64,000 nucleotides of DNA from Ktedonobacter sp. SOSP1-85. Lineage in GTDB: Bacteria > Chloroflexota > Ktedonobacteria > Ktedonobacterales > Ktedonobacteraceae. Made by a program: the position numbers and the translations under genes. Below the pieces are notes generated by a model that did no database searches, was not told where the DNA came from, and saw nothing but the letters and a program-made list of their open reading frames with translations. Below, one piece after another: positions 8,254 to 16,797 of the stretch. The DNA lies in contig NZ_BNJI01000001.1 of NCBI RefSeq assembly GCF_016587415.1, positions 5,495,501 to 5,559,500 on the forward strand, read 5' to 3'. How positions within the stretch are numbered: the stretch's first letter is position 1; every line of letters begins with the position of its first letter.

Positions 8254-9128
8254 ATGAGTACGCAATCTGTTGATACCCATCCTGATGCTGAGCGGGTCTT
8301 CATCGACCTGATCCGCAAGGCACCTGTGGAGAGGCGGTTCAGGCTCGTACAATCGCTGACCCAGAGCACGCTGTGGGCAAATATTCGTTCCTGGTAAGAA
8401 CGTTGTGCAGGGATCACTGAGCGGGAGGTTGTAGTACGCTTTGTCTCGTTCTCGTATGGGGAGGTGCTTGCTCAGCACATACAAGTCGCATTGGAGAGGC
8501 AAGAGCATTGGTATCTGCAGCCAATTGATCTCGCCACCGTCGCGCGTTCTGTGCTCCAGGCGTGTGAGAGGATACAGGTGCCCTGTTGCCTTGGCGGCTC
8601 GATTGCCAGTTCGCTTCGCGGCATGCAACAGATGGCTCAAGATATTGATCTGCTTGCCGAGCTCGACGAACAAACCCTCCCCGCCTTCCTGGCACCCCTT
8701 GAACATGATTTTCTCTTTGAGAAGAGCTCCATCCGGAAGGCGGTAAGGCAGCGCACGTCCTTTTCCCTCTTGCATCTCGATTCACTGGCGAGGGTCGATA
8801 ACATCGTCCCCCGATGCACCGCATTTGATGCCTCTCTGTCTCGGTTGGTGACCAGTTACGAGCTTGATGAGCGGTACCCTCCTTTCCCGTTGCTTCGGCC
8901 AGTGAAATGATTCTCTTTAAGCTTCAGCGCTTTCACCTGGTTTCGCTCGCGCGAACTGATGGTATGAGAGACGATGAGGAGTGGAACGACATCGTGGGCA
9001 TGCTCAAAATGCAAGGCGCGAACCTCGATGTGGAGCTTCTGGCAGAATGGGCTCAGACGCTGGATGTAGCGGAAACGTGGCGGCAGGCTTTGAAAGATGC
9101 AGAACTCGACGAGACTTCGAGAGCGTGA
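8254..9128 (+). pseudogene. Decayed nucleotidyltransferase-like gene
   Basis: A GAGGAGGAAGAG ribosome site precedes ATG 8254 (MSTQSVDTHPDAERVF). The frame hits a TAA at 8396, but the same frame continues with recognisable sequence (ERCAGITEREVVVRFVSFSYG, then CCLGGSIASSLRGMQQMAQDIDLLAEL). That is the GGSxAS..G..DiD signature of MNT/AbiEii-type nucleotidyltransferases. Near 8905 the frame shifts; the C-terminal part (LFKLQRFHLVSLARTDGMRDD, WNDIVGMLKMQG) continues in another frame to 9128. One nonsense codon and one frameshift make this a pseudogene. Relatives include antitoxin- or toxin-like nucleotidyltransferases. Confidence 0.75.
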
Positions 9129-9146
9129 CATGCTCCTCATTTTGCA

Positions 9147-9929
9147 CTAGTGCGCGACTATTTCCTCGACCGTTGGGAAAAAGTCACCCTCCAGTTTCTG
9201 GCCCATTTGTAGCCCTAGCGGATCGGTGATGACATGCCGCTTCGCGGTGTACGTCGTGCTGGCATCCATATAGATGACGACGTGCGCGATACGTTGCTCA
9301 TCGGTAAAATTTGGCGTTGCCATGTGGGCAATACGAGCGTGATGGAAGGTGCAATCGCCCGCTTTTAAGGGGACCGTGACGCGCTGCATCCATACCAGGT
9401 CAGGGCACTTCCTCATCAAGTCATGGGCATCAGAAAGATCCTGGCTGGTGAGTTCAGTTTTTGTCTGTGAACCGGGGATAAAGGTCATGCAGCCCCTTTC
9501 GGCTGGCACATCGACGAGCGCGATCCAGGCACTCAGCGCATGGGTTGAGTTGGTGTGCGGCCAGTAAGGTTGATCCTGGTGAAACTCCGTTGGTGCATTG
9601 TTGTGTGGTTCCTTGATGAGCGTCTGGTCGTGCCAAATACGCAGGGGAACGCCTGCCAGCCGTTGGGCTATCGCGGCCACGTTGGGGTGGAGAGTAAGCT
9701 GGCGTATCGTCGTATCTTCGCGCCAGACATTGACCAGTTGCGTGAAGATGTTGCTGTGATGTGAGTAGCTCTTGATGCGTTTCTGCGTCTCCAAAGTAGC
9801 GGCGCGGAATCGTGCCACTTCCTCTGGCGAAATAATGCCACGAATAGACACGAATCCTTGCCTGCGATACGTCTCGATAGTTTCAGTAGAAAGGTTTTCC
9901 GCAGTCGTCATATAGATAGATGTTGTCAT
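9147..9929 (-). CDS. Phytanoyl-CoA dioxygenase (PhyH) family protein
   Basis: 260 residues, the usual PhyH length. The iron-binding facial triad is visible as HQD in EFHQDQPYW (~116-121) and the distal histidine in FHHARIAHMA (~200). A 2-oxoglutarate-binding arginine is expected in DEQRIAHVV. PhyH proteins are Fe(II)/2-oxoglutarate hydroxylases acting on lipids or secondary metabolites; the substrate is not predictable here. It is a single-gene unit, tail-to-tail with the pseudogene at 8254-9128. Confidence 0.92.
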   Translation of the reverse strand: MTTSIYMTTAENLSTETIETYRRQGFVSIRGIISPEEVARFRAATLETQKRIKSYSHHSNIFTQLVNVWREDTTIRQLTLHPNVAAIAQRLAGVPLRIWHDQTLIKEPHNNAPTEFHQDQPYWPHTNSTHALSAWIALVDVPAERGCMTFIPGSQTKTELTSQDLSDAHDLMRKCPDLVWMQRVTVPLKAGDCTFHHARIAHMATPNFTDEQRIAHVVIYMDASTTYTAKRHVITDPLGLQMGQKLEGDFFPTVEEIVAH

Positions 9930-10051
9930 GTGAAAACTCCTTTACTCTTCACATATGAGGTTCCTAAAAAGGCGTATAAGCAACTACGATAACGGCACGC
10001 CACACCAAGCGCCGATCGAATGGATCTTTTTGTATACTTACGATACTGAGG

Positions 10052-10076
10052 CCTCTCCGGCATAAATGCACGGAGG
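10052..10076 (-). repeat. Hairpin downstream of the large TnpB
   Basis: CCTCTCCGGCAT pairs imperfectly with ATGCACGGAGG just beyond the 3' end of the large tnpB. It is the likely right-end/omega-RNA hairpin of that element. Confidence 0.5.
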
Positions 10077-10086
10077 TTCCTGTTCC

Positions 10087-11658
10087 TCACCCACCGTTTC
10101 CGGCCTCTCCCGAAGGAGAAACCGGCTCTTGGTGGAGATAGGCAGGACTTTTCAGCCGACGCGCTCTGGCACGGGCAGCTTTGCCAGAAGCCGACACGCC
10201 CATGCTTCGGGGGAATGGCTCCCCTTCATTCGCACGTTGTTGCAGATCCTCCATCACGGCTCGCAGGCGCGGCTCCGCACCTTCCCAGACGTGCTGGGTG
10301 ATGGAGGGTGTTGTTTGCTCAGGTTCCAGGTGGGCAATCAGGAAGGCCGAATACAGATCACGCTGCACTGGTCCCAACCCGCACTCACAACGGTGCCAAC
10401 GCTCAGATCGTGGCTTCTTGTGATACTGCCCACACTGATGGCAGTACTGAGAGAGTTTGGTCTGGTAGGCTGAAACTTCGCGCAGGGTGCCGCCAGTTTT
10501 TGCAACTATGCGAGTCAAATGCGCTACAAACATCCCTGGGGCGCGAAGTCCCATGCTCCGACCATACTGCTTCTGCCATCCTTTGAACGAGGTTTTCTCT
10601 ATATTGATCGTGGTACCCACCGAAGCGATGCGATGAGCCAGGTGTCCATGCAGACTCTTGCGGTGAGCAGCCAGCCTTCTTTCGGTAGTGGCGTGGTGTC
10701 TCCTGGTCACCTGGTATCGCTTACTCTCCTTCCATTTGAGACGACCCTTGCCCTTTTTGACACGGCCCTTTTCGTCGTAATTGTCGGGATTCGTGGCGCG
10801 TCTTTGCCGGTCCATCTTGCGCTGCAACCGGCGTTTTTTGCTGGCATTGGGGGAAAGCTCCTGGCAGAACGTGACCAGGTCCGCCTTTGCTTGACGAGGG
10901 ACAATCGCGAGTGTCGATGGGCCAATATCCAGGCCCATCGTGTCTTTGCCTCCCTCCTCATGCTTCGGTTTGACGAAGGCATGGCCCTCTAAAACCAATT
11001 GCACGTAATAACGATTGCCGTCTTTATCGGTTCCCTGTGCCTGTGGTGAGGAAGCTTTGCGGCGAACCAGGCGCACATACTTGATGGGGTGGCGCATGCC
11101 ATGCTGCACCACCGGGTCTCGCCAGTCGATGATGGCTGGGATGACCTCTTTGTTCCAGATCAGAAAGCCGCCATCGCCTGCATTGGGATCACATACGAAG
11201 CGCATGCCGACATCGTTGCGTTTGCCCTCCACGCTATCGATGCCACGTCCCTTGCTGCGGAAGCGTACTCGTGTGGCTTTCCCAACACAGACCCGATTGA
11301 CCGCCTGATAGGCACGAGTCGCAAGGGTTTGAGCCATGGTGCTCTCAATGTGATCAGCGATCCACGAGACACGGGCAAGCTTGGCATACTCGTGTAGCTC
11401 GTATTCGGAGAAGTGATACTTCTTGCGTAAGGCAGAAAAAGCCTGAGCGCGTTGCTGTTTGTGCGAGCGTGGGAGAGCCCGCGCCTTGTTCCATGCAGGA
11501 TCATTGCGCATGCATCGGAGCCGCTTCATGGCTTCAGCAAGCAGAGCGTTATACAGGCACCGAGCCGCTTCCAGGTGCGCACGTACCTGGCGTTCCTGGC
11601 TCCAATCGATCTGGAGAGGGAGTTCGAGAAGAAAGGTCGGTGTCTTTGCTCGCTTCAT
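10087..11658 (-). CDS. Large TnpB-family nuclease (no tnpA partner)
   Basis: 523 residues, longer than the ~390-residue TnpBs nearby and clearly diverged from them. The RuvC-like motifs are present: GLDIGPSTLA (Asp), TINIEKTSFKGW (Glu) and VQRDLYSAFLIAH (Asp). A zinc ribbon CHQCG ... CECG lies before the last motif. A basic N-terminal half (1-230) and a ~90-residue C-terminal tail rich in Arg/Ala extend the core. No Y1 or serine transposase lies beside it, so it is either a tnpB-only element moved in trans or a domesticated RNA-guided nuclease. All catalytic residues seem to be kept. Confidence 0.88.
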   Translation of the reverse strand: MKRAKTPTFLLELPLQIDWSQERQVRAHLEAARCLYNALLAEAMKRLRCMRNDPAWNKARALPRSHKQQRAQAFSALRKKYHFSEYELHEYAKLARVSWIADHIESTMAQTLATRAYQAVNRVCVGKATRVRFRSKGRGIDSVEGKRNDVGMRFVCDPNAGDGGFLIWNKEVIPAIIDWRDPVVQHGMRHPIKYVRLVRRKASSPQAQGTDKDGNRYYVQLVLEGHAFVKPKHEEGGKDTMGLDIGPSTLAIVPRQAKADLVTFCQELSPNASKKRRLQRKMDRQRRATNPDNYDEKGRVKKGKGRLKWKESKRYQVTRRHHATTERRLAAHRKSLHGHLAHRIASVGTTINIEKTSFKGWQKQYGRSMGLRAPGMFVAHLTRIVAKTGGTLREVSAYQTKLSQYCHQCGQYHKKPRSERWHRCECGLGPVQRDLYSAFLIAHLEPEQTTPSITQHVWEGAEPRLRAVMEDLQQRANEGEPFPRSMGVSASGKAARARARRLKSPAYLHQEPVSPSGEAGNGG

Positions 11659-12073
11659 GACGTGCTTTGCCTTCCAATGCAGAATATCTCTTCAGAAAGA
11701 GACGGGACTACTGCCCGTCCCTCGTGTCTTTCTCCACGTTCACATGCCTACACAGCTATTCCAGTTGAGCAGGCTTCTTCCGGTAACTCGACGACGTATC
11801 GTTCGGAAATGGATTCGTGAGAAGCAACTCCGCGCTCTGACTTCAATGAGCTTCTTCGCAAGCGTGAGGCAATACAAGGCGATGATCGTTCTTCATCCTG
11901 TGGAGAACACAGTGCGAAAGAAGAGCGATGCTTCCTCTCCACCCAACCAGCCCGAAAGGAACGCCCATTCATCTCCGCCTTAGAAAGAGCGGGGCTTTCT
12001 GGGCCGTTCTCTGTAATATACCGTTTTCTAACGAGAAACTGTTAGGCAAAAAACGTCTACTTCTTCGCTATTA
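11659..12073. other. Non-coding region upstream of the large TnpB
   Basis: It holds small hairpins (GACGGG-actactg-CCCGTC near 11702-11720 and AGAAAG-agcgggg-CTTTCT near 11984-12002), probably part of the element's left end. The open frames here are not convincing genes. Confidence 0.4.
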
Positions 12074-12103
12074 TTGACATAGTACGTCAGTACCGACTAT
12101 AGT
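12074..12103 (+). promoter_or_regulatory. Sigma-A-type promoter for the AraC-family gene
   Basis: TTGACA at 12074-12079 and TATAGT at 12098-12103 are separated by 18 bases. Transcription would start near 12110, leaving a very short leader before the ATG at 12123. Confidence 0.6.
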
Positions 12104-12122
12104 CGTTTTTAACGGTAACTAT

Positions 12123-13124
12123 ATGCGTAACCCGTGCAGTTTTGGTTGGCATGAAAGTGATATGATGAGTAACCAAAGAAGACCTAAAGCATTACTTTGG
12201 CAGCATCTCTACGGCAATGATCGTGTACCGGTCATTGCACAGCGCGTTTCCCTGATGAATGGAGATTTTGAACCTCACTGGCATGATTTTGTCGAGGTCG
12301 TCCTGGTTCTTTCGGGGTATGGAAACCATATATCGCTCGTAGGAGAGCAATCACTTGCGCCAGGTGACATCATCATTCTTCGGCCTGGTGCCTGGCATGT
12401 GTACCGTGCTTGCCGACAACTCGAAGTCTATAATTGCTGCTTTAGTTACAGATTACTGCAAAACGAGCTTTCCTGGATGGGCGAAGAAGCGTGGCTCCAG
12501 CACCTCTTTGTGGCAAAAGCGACCAGTGTAGAACAGCACAGTATCCATTTTTTTCATCTTGCTCAGACGATCTCTACTACATGCTTGAGCCACCTGGACA
12601 CTATTCACATTGCAAAACAGACAAACAGTGTTTTACAAAAAACTGCCATCCTTGGGCATCTGCTCCTCTTCCTCGCCCAACTTGCTCAAGATATGGGCGA
12701 TCACGATGCAATCGATGAGCCTTCCCTGGCATGGAGACGGGCGTTACCTATGACTGTGCTCTCTGCTAAAAACCTGCTCGATGAGCAACTTGCCTATCCC
12801 TGGAGTCTGGAAACGTTGTCTAAACGCCTGGGAATTGATCGTTCCTACCTGGTGAGATTGTTTACAGCACATATCGGAATATCGCCTATAGCGTATCTCG
12901 CGCGCCAGCGCATCCAGCAGGCGACACATTTGCTGATTACTACAGATCTGCCTATTGCTGCCATCGGTACAGCAATAGGTTGGCCCGAACCACGGCATTT
13001 TGCCCGTCGCTTCAAGGCTCAGGTAGGGGTGAGCGCCTCTGCATACCGGGCACAATTTTTTGCGCCGATGATCCAGCCCGATCAAACACACCAGGCCTCG
13101 TTCGATGAGAGCAAGCAGGTATAA
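12123..13124 (+). CDS. AraC-family transcriptional regulator
   Basis: 333 residues. An N-terminal cupin-like sensor domain (~30-120: FEPHWHDFVEVVLVLSGYG, then LAPGDIIILRPGAWH) is followed by a linker and a C-terminal double helix-turn-helix (~230-320: WSLETLSKRLGIDRSYLVRLF, then IGWPEPRHFARRFKAQVG). The HxHxxxE-like pattern is typical of AraC cupins that sense sugars or small molecules. An alternative start at the ATG pair near residues 14-15 is possible because the predicted leader is very short. The neighbours are transposons on both sides, so the target is unknown. Confidence 0.92.
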   Translation: MRNPCSFGWHESDMMSNQRRPKALLWQHLYGNDRVPVIAQRVSLMNGDFEPHWHDFVEVVLVLSGYGNHISLVGEQSLAPGDIIILRPGAWHVYRACRQLEVYNCCFSYRLLQNELSWMGEEAWLQHLFVAKATSVEQHSIHFFHLAQTISTTCLSHLDTIHIAKQTNSVLQKTAILGHLLLFLAQLAQDMGDHDAIDEPSLAWRRALPMTVLSAKNLLDEQLAYPWSLETLSKRLGIDRSYLVRLFTAHIGISPIAYLARQRIQQATHLLITTDLPIAAIGTAIGWPEPRHFARRFKAQVGVSASAYRAQFFAPMIQPDQTHQASFDESKQV

Positions 13125-13174
13125 GCTGGTGGTTAGCCTCCAACTTGTCGGCGTGTCTTACCCATAACCGCGTC

Positions 13175-13206
13175 TGAAAGCCCCTGGCTGAAGCCATGGG
13201 GATGAA
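13175..13206 (+). repeat. Orphan IS200/IS605 right-end hairpin
   Basis: CCCCTGGCT-ga-AGCCATGGGG (13181-13201) flanked by short matching arms (GTCT/AGAC). It has the form of a right end in plus orientation but lies upstream of a tnpA/tnpB pair, so it is probably a leftover of another copy. Confidence 0.5.
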
Positions 13207-13280
13207 AGACGCGTTCCTTTTTGGAGAGGGGAAGAAGAGCAACGCGTTGGGGTATTCTCCTCTTGACAGGAGATACAAAA

Positions 13281-13674
13281 GTGCTGTACACTGGAACTCA
13301 TGTTCAAGGGCATCGAAGCAATCGGAACGTGGTTTTTGCGTGCCATTCTCATGTGGTCTGGTGTCCCAACTATCGACGCACACTGCTTGTCGGGACCATC
13401 GAAACCCGCTTCAAGCAGATCATTTGCCAGGTCTGCGAAGAGCTTCAAGCAGAGCGAGAGGTGATGCCAGATCATGTGCATCTCGCGGGTCAATATGGAC
13501 CTCCTGTTTGGGATCCATCGGCTGGTGAAACGCATCACAGATCGTTCCTCTCGATGCTTGCGACAGGAGTTCCCGCAACTCAAGCGAGCATTGCCCACGT
13601 TGTGGACGAATTCCTCTTGTGTCAGCACATCAGGTGGTGCTTCCTTGAGCGTCATCAAGCAGTCTATTGAGCAA
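13281..13674 (+). pseudogene. tnpA: Dead Y1 transposase tnpA (frameshift and missing tyrosine)
   Basis: The first part (VVFACHSHVVWCPNYRRTLLVG ... VMPDHVHLA) carries the HUH motif of TnpA. Near 13490 the reading frame shifts; the next part (VNMDLLFGIHRLVKRITDRSS, then FPQLKRALPTLWTNS) continues in another frame into IKQSIEQQ. There the catalytic tyrosine expected in IKQYIE is serine. Both lesions would abolish activity. The intact tnpB follows directly, so this element would need a transposase from elsewhere. Confidence 0.85.
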
Positions 13675-13681
13675 CAAAACC

Positions 13682-14839
13682 ATGTCTCACAAGACCTTTC
13701 ACTACCGGATCTATCCGACAAAAAAGCAAGAGACGACCCTCACCCACTGGCTACAACTGCTGTGTGAGACGTACAACGCCGCCTTGCAAGAACGCCGGGA
13801 TGCCTATAGAATGGCGGGGAAATCGATCGGCTTTTCCCATCAGTGCGCCGAATTGCCCGAGTGCAGACACATGCGTCCCGATCTGGCTGAGGTGCCTTCC
13901 CAAGTTCTCCAAGATGCGGTCAAACGCGTGGATCTTGCCTTTGATCGATTTTTCCAGAGATGTGCGAGTGGAGAGAAGCCAGGCTATCCCAGATACAAGT
14001 CTCATGTTCGCTATGATAGCATGACGTTCAAGCAATACGGCAATAGTTTCGACGTTGCAGCGAGCGCTCAAAAGAACCGGGGAACGCTCGTGCTCGCCAA
14101 ATTGGGCCAGGTGAAAATGGTGATGCATCGGCCCCTCGCCGGAACGCCAAAAACAGCGATTGTGAAGCGGACGCCTACAGGCAAATGGTTTGTCTCGATC
14201 TCGTGTGAAGATGTGCCAAAGGGAAACGTCCCTCAATCAGACAAAGAAGTCGGCATCGATGTCGGGCTCAAAACCTTTGCCTATCTCTCCGATGGCACGT
14301 CTCTTGAGAATCCACGCTTCATCAGGCAAGAAGAAAAGAACCTGGCGAAGGCGCAACGCAAGCGAGACAAAGCCCCGAAACAATCGCAAGAACGAAAGAA
14401 GCTCAAGAAACGCGTGGCACGCGTCCACGAACGGACAAAGCATCGCCGCAAGAACTTTGCGCACCAGCACTCGCGCAAGATTGTCAACACCTGCAACCTG
14501 ATCGCCGTAGAGGCGCTGATCGTGCGCAACATGGTCAAGAATCCGAAACTGTCCGCATCCATCGCAGATGCAGCGTGGTCGCAGTTCTTTGCGTTTCTGT
14601 GCAGCAAAGCGGAAGAAGCTGGCCGCACAGTGGTCAAAGTCAACCCGGCCTACACCAGTCAGCGATGTTCCTGCTGCGGGCATGTGCAAGAGATGCCGCT
14701 CTCTGTACGGATCTACGAATGTCCCAACTGTGGACTCGTGATCGATCGCGATCACAATGGCAGCAAAAATATTTTAGATGAAGGTTTAAAGGCTGTGGGA
14801 CGACACAGCCGCGTCATTCCAGAAGCCCCCGGCTTGTAG
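13682..14839 (+). CDS. tnpB: RNA-guided endonuclease TnpB, IS200/IS605 family
   Basis: 385 residues from ATG 13682 (MSHKTFHYRIYPTKKQE); a TTG five codons earlier is also in frame. RuvC-like motifs are GIDVGLKTFAY, IAVEALIV (Glu) and VIDRDHNGSKNI, with a zinc ribbon CSCCG ... CPNCG. It looks intact although its tnpA partner is dead. The right-end hairpin (14826-14847) starts inside the last codons, as expected for an omega RNA overlapping the gene's 3' end. Confidence 0.92.
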   Translation: MSHKTFHYRIYPTKKQETTLTHWLQLLCETYNAALQERRDAYRMAGKSIGFSHQCAELPECRHMRPDLAEVPSQVLQDAVKRVDLAFDRFFQRCASGEKPGYPRYKSHVRYDSMTFKQYGNSFDVAASAQKNRGTLVLAKLGQVKMVMHRPLAGTPKTAIVKRTPTGKWFVSISCEDVPKGNVPQSDKEVGIDVGLKTFAYLSDGTSLENPRFIRQEEKNLAKAQRKRDKAPKQSQERKKLKKRVARVHERTKHRRKNFAHQHSRKIVNTCNLIAVEALIVRNMVKNPKLSASIADAAWSQFFAFLCSKAEEAGRTVVKVNPAYTSQRCSCCGHVQEMPLSVRIYECPNCGLVIDRDHNGSKNILDEGLKAVGRHSRVIPEAPGL

Positions 14840-14847
14840 CCGTGGGG
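14826..14847 (+). repeat. IS605 right-end hairpin (plus element)
   Basis: CCCCCGGCT pairs with AGCCGTGGGG across a three-base loop at the tnpB 3' end, followed by AGTCGTCAC. The adjacent bases, the presumed TnpB guide, belong to an IS110 remnant. Confidence 0.65.
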
Positions 14848-14857
14848 AGTCGTCACC

Positions 14858-15030
14858 TCAAACATCCATGCCTCCATAGGCAATTACCTCGTCCACGCAC
14901 GCAAAACGCTGCATATCTCCCAGCTCCGCGCGCAACACAGCCACCATCTTGGGGCCAAACTCGGGGATCTGCTGCAGCCCTTTGATTCCCGGATAGGTGG
15001 CCAAGAGTTGCTCAATTTCTGCTTTTGACA
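14858..15030 (-). pseudogene. IS110-family transposase fragment
   Basis: About 57 residues remain: LLATYPGIKGLQQIPEFGPK, VAVLRAELGDMQRF, then VDEVIAYGGMDV. This matches the transposase_20 region of IS110/IS116/IS902 transposases. Both ends are cut by IS605 right ends facing each other from 14847 and 15034, so only this scrap survives. Confidence 0.75.
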
Positions 15031-15033
15031 TCC

Positions 15034-15055
15034 TCCCCATGGCTAAAGCCAGGGG
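15034..15055 (-). repeat. IS605 right-end hairpin (minus element)
   Basis: CCCCATGGCT-aa-AGCCAGGGG lies immediately downstream (minus strand) of the tnpB at 15066-16244. It mirrors the right end at 14826-14847 across the IS110 scrap. Confidence 0.65.
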
Positions 15056-15065
15056 ATTCCTGGAG

Positions 15066-16244
15066 TCACCTCCAGGCTTTCCTGCTTCGTCGAGTCTTGC
15101 CTGGTTTGGTTTTCACCGCGCCAGGTCTTATAGACTCTTCACAGGCATTGACCGTGAGCCCCACGGCAAGGATATTGTTTGCTGCGTTGATATCGCGGTC
15201 ATGATGGGCACCACATTCAGGGCAGTCCCATTGACGGACATCAAGTGGTAAGGAGTCGAGGATATGCCCACAATCGAAACAGCGCTTACTGGAGGGATAC
15301 CACTTGTCAATTTTGACCAGGGTTCGACCATACCAGTCGGCTTTGTATTCCAATTGGGACACCAACTCAGACCATCCGACATCGCTGATGGCTTTGCTCA
15401 GGGTTGGATTCTTGACCATATTCTTGACTGCCAACGACTCGACACACACCACTTGGTTCTCGCGTATGAGTCGGGTCGAAAGTTTCTGCAGGAAGTCACG
15501 ACGGCGCTCAGCAATACGGGCATGAATGCGTGCTACTTTGAGACGTGCCTTGTCTCGGTTTTTCGAGCCCTTTTTCTTCTTGGCATGGCGGCGTTGGGCT
15601 TTGGCCAGTTTCTTTTCATCCTTGTGAAAGAACTTGGGATTGCCCACAATTTCGCCTGTCGAGAGAACCACAAAGGACTTCAAGCCAAGGTCAGCACCAA
15701 TCGCCTGCTCATTGGCAGGCAACTGTTCAATCTCATCTTCCACAAGGATGCTGATGAAGTAGCGATTCGCGCAATCCTTAGTGATGGTAACACTCGAAGG
15801 GATTGCATCTTTTTGCAGAGGGCGCGACCAGCGTATGTCGAGCGATTCACTCATCTTGGCAAGCGTGATAGCCCCATCGCGCCAGATGAACGCATTGGCG
15901 GCATAGGTAGCCGATTGCCTGCTTCGTTTTTTGTGGAAGGTTGGGTACTTGGCACGTCCCTCAAAGAAGTTGAGGAATGCCTTATCCAGATGACGCAAGG
16001 CTTGTTGCAAGGGAACAGAAGAGACTTCCGAGAGCCAGCTAGAGTCTTCTTGCTTTTTGAGTTCGGTCAACCGTTCACTCAAGTCTTTGTAGTAGAGGCG
16101 CCTGTGCTCGTTGTAGTAGGCATCGATCTTTTGGCGCAATGCCCAATTATAGATGAAGCGACAACATCCAAAGGTGCAAGCAAGAATATGCTGTTGTTCT
16201 GGCGTAGGATATATGCGGTATTTATACGCTCTCTTCTGTTTCAT
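15066..16244 (-). CDS. tnpB: RNA-guided endonuclease TnpB
   Basis: 392 residues, start MKQKRAYKYRIYPTPEQQ. The helix-turn-helix N-terminus is followed by RuvC motifs GADLGLKSFVV (Asp), VCVESLAV (Glu) and HDRDINAANNI (Asp), with a zinc ribbon CFDCG ... CPECG. It looks intact. No tnpA accompanies it; the region upstream (16245-16313) is short and AT-rich and leads into a perfect 48-bp palindrome. It is probably a tnpB-only IS605 derivative mobilised in trans. Confidence 0.92.
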   Translation of the reverse strand: MKQKRAYKYRIYPTPEQQHILACTFGCCRFIYNWALRQKIDAYYNEHRRLYYKDLSERLTELKKQEDSSWLSEVSSVPLQQALRHLDKAFLNFFEGRAKYPTFHKKRSRQSATYAANAFIWRDGAITLAKMSESLDIRWSRPLQKDAIPSSVTITKDCANRYFISILVEDEIEQLPANEQAIGADLGLKSFVVLSTGEIVGNPKFFHKDEKKLAKAQRRHAKKKKGSKNRDKARLKVARIHARIAERRRDFLQKLSTRLIRENQVVCVESLAVKNMVKNPTLSKAISDVGWSELVSQLEYKADWYGRTLVKIDKWYPSSKRCFDCGHILDSLPLDVRQWDCPECGAHHDRDINAANNILAVGLTVNACEESIRPGAVKTKPGKTRRSRKAWR

Positions 16245-16313
16245 AGCTTACATGATAGCATAAAAGATGTAAAAAGTCAACAGTATCCACCCAACCCAAA
16301 CCGCCTACAAAGG

Positions 16314-16361
16314 AACGCGCCGTAAAACCCCTGCCTTTAGGCAGGGGTTTTACGGCGCGTT
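16314..16361. repeat. Perfect 48-bp palindrome
   Basis: Two perfect 23-base arms (16314-16336 and 16339-16361) surround TT. Its core CCCCTGCCT-tt-AGGCAGGGG matches the orphan hairpin at 4581-4601 and the general form of local IS605 ends. It may be the left end of the tnpB element or a solo palindromic unit. Confidence 0.75.
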
Positions 16362-16568
16362 TTGATAAAATTGCGCCATGCGGGGACCCCTGGCTTGAGA
16401 CCTGTCTTTTACCCACATTTTACAATTAGATTTTGTGGAACAGCACAGGAAGCCAACTCCTCCTGCTGCGCGTTTCACAAACTCATGTATAGCGACGGGC
16501 CTGTGAAGACCCTCCAAAAAGATGTGGGTAAGAATCAGGGTTTTACGGGCCGGTTTGATAAAAAAACA
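16343..16568. repeat. Direct-repeat pair with internal inverted repeat
   Basis: The ~26 bases around 16344-16370 (GGGTTTTACGG, then TTTGATAAAA) recur with few changes at 16537-16563. Between them TTACCCACATTTT (~16407) is inverted near 16518 (AAAAAGATGTGGGTAA). There is no coding sequence. It could be a small non-autonomous element or the ends of a deleted IS. Confidence 0.5.
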
Positions 16569-16674
16569 TTGCACGAATTGATTGGCCTGGGGAGCGGCTT
16601 GAGGCGCTCTATGGGTTGTGTTTTTTGCGAAAGTATGCTACAGAGATAAGTGTAAAGGTTTCGTGGTACAGCTC

Positions 16675-16797
16675 TCTTAGCGCACAGATTGAGGATAACA
16701 GCGTTTCTTTGCAGCCGTAGGCTCGGATTCGCGACCTTCCTTAGCGCAAGGTGCGAGCAGTACCCCTGGCAACTCCTGGAGCCGTAGGCTCGGATTG
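16675..16797. repeat. Two ~67-bp tandem repeat units
   Basis: A 17-base motif AGCCGTAGGCTCGGATT occurs at 16713-16729 and again at 16780-16796. Each copy is preceded by CTTAGCGCA about 35 bases upstream. This lies between the TnpB region and the GC-rich island and may mark its left boundary. The rest of 16362-17014 shows no gene. Confidence 0.55.

Noticed and set aside
7873..8775. 300-codon minus-strand frame over repeat copy A and the nucleotidyltransferase remnant
   Set aside because: No ribosome site or known domain. It crosses the decayed plus-strand gene, and the part shared with copy B is explained by DNA repeat similarity.
11748..11972. Small minus-strand frame upstream of the AraC gene
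   Set aside because: No ribosome site or recognisable protein; likely element left-end DNA.
15264..16325. 353-codon plus-strand frame over the tnpB at 15066-16244
   Set aside because: Antisense shadow of an intact TnpB with all catalytic motifs.
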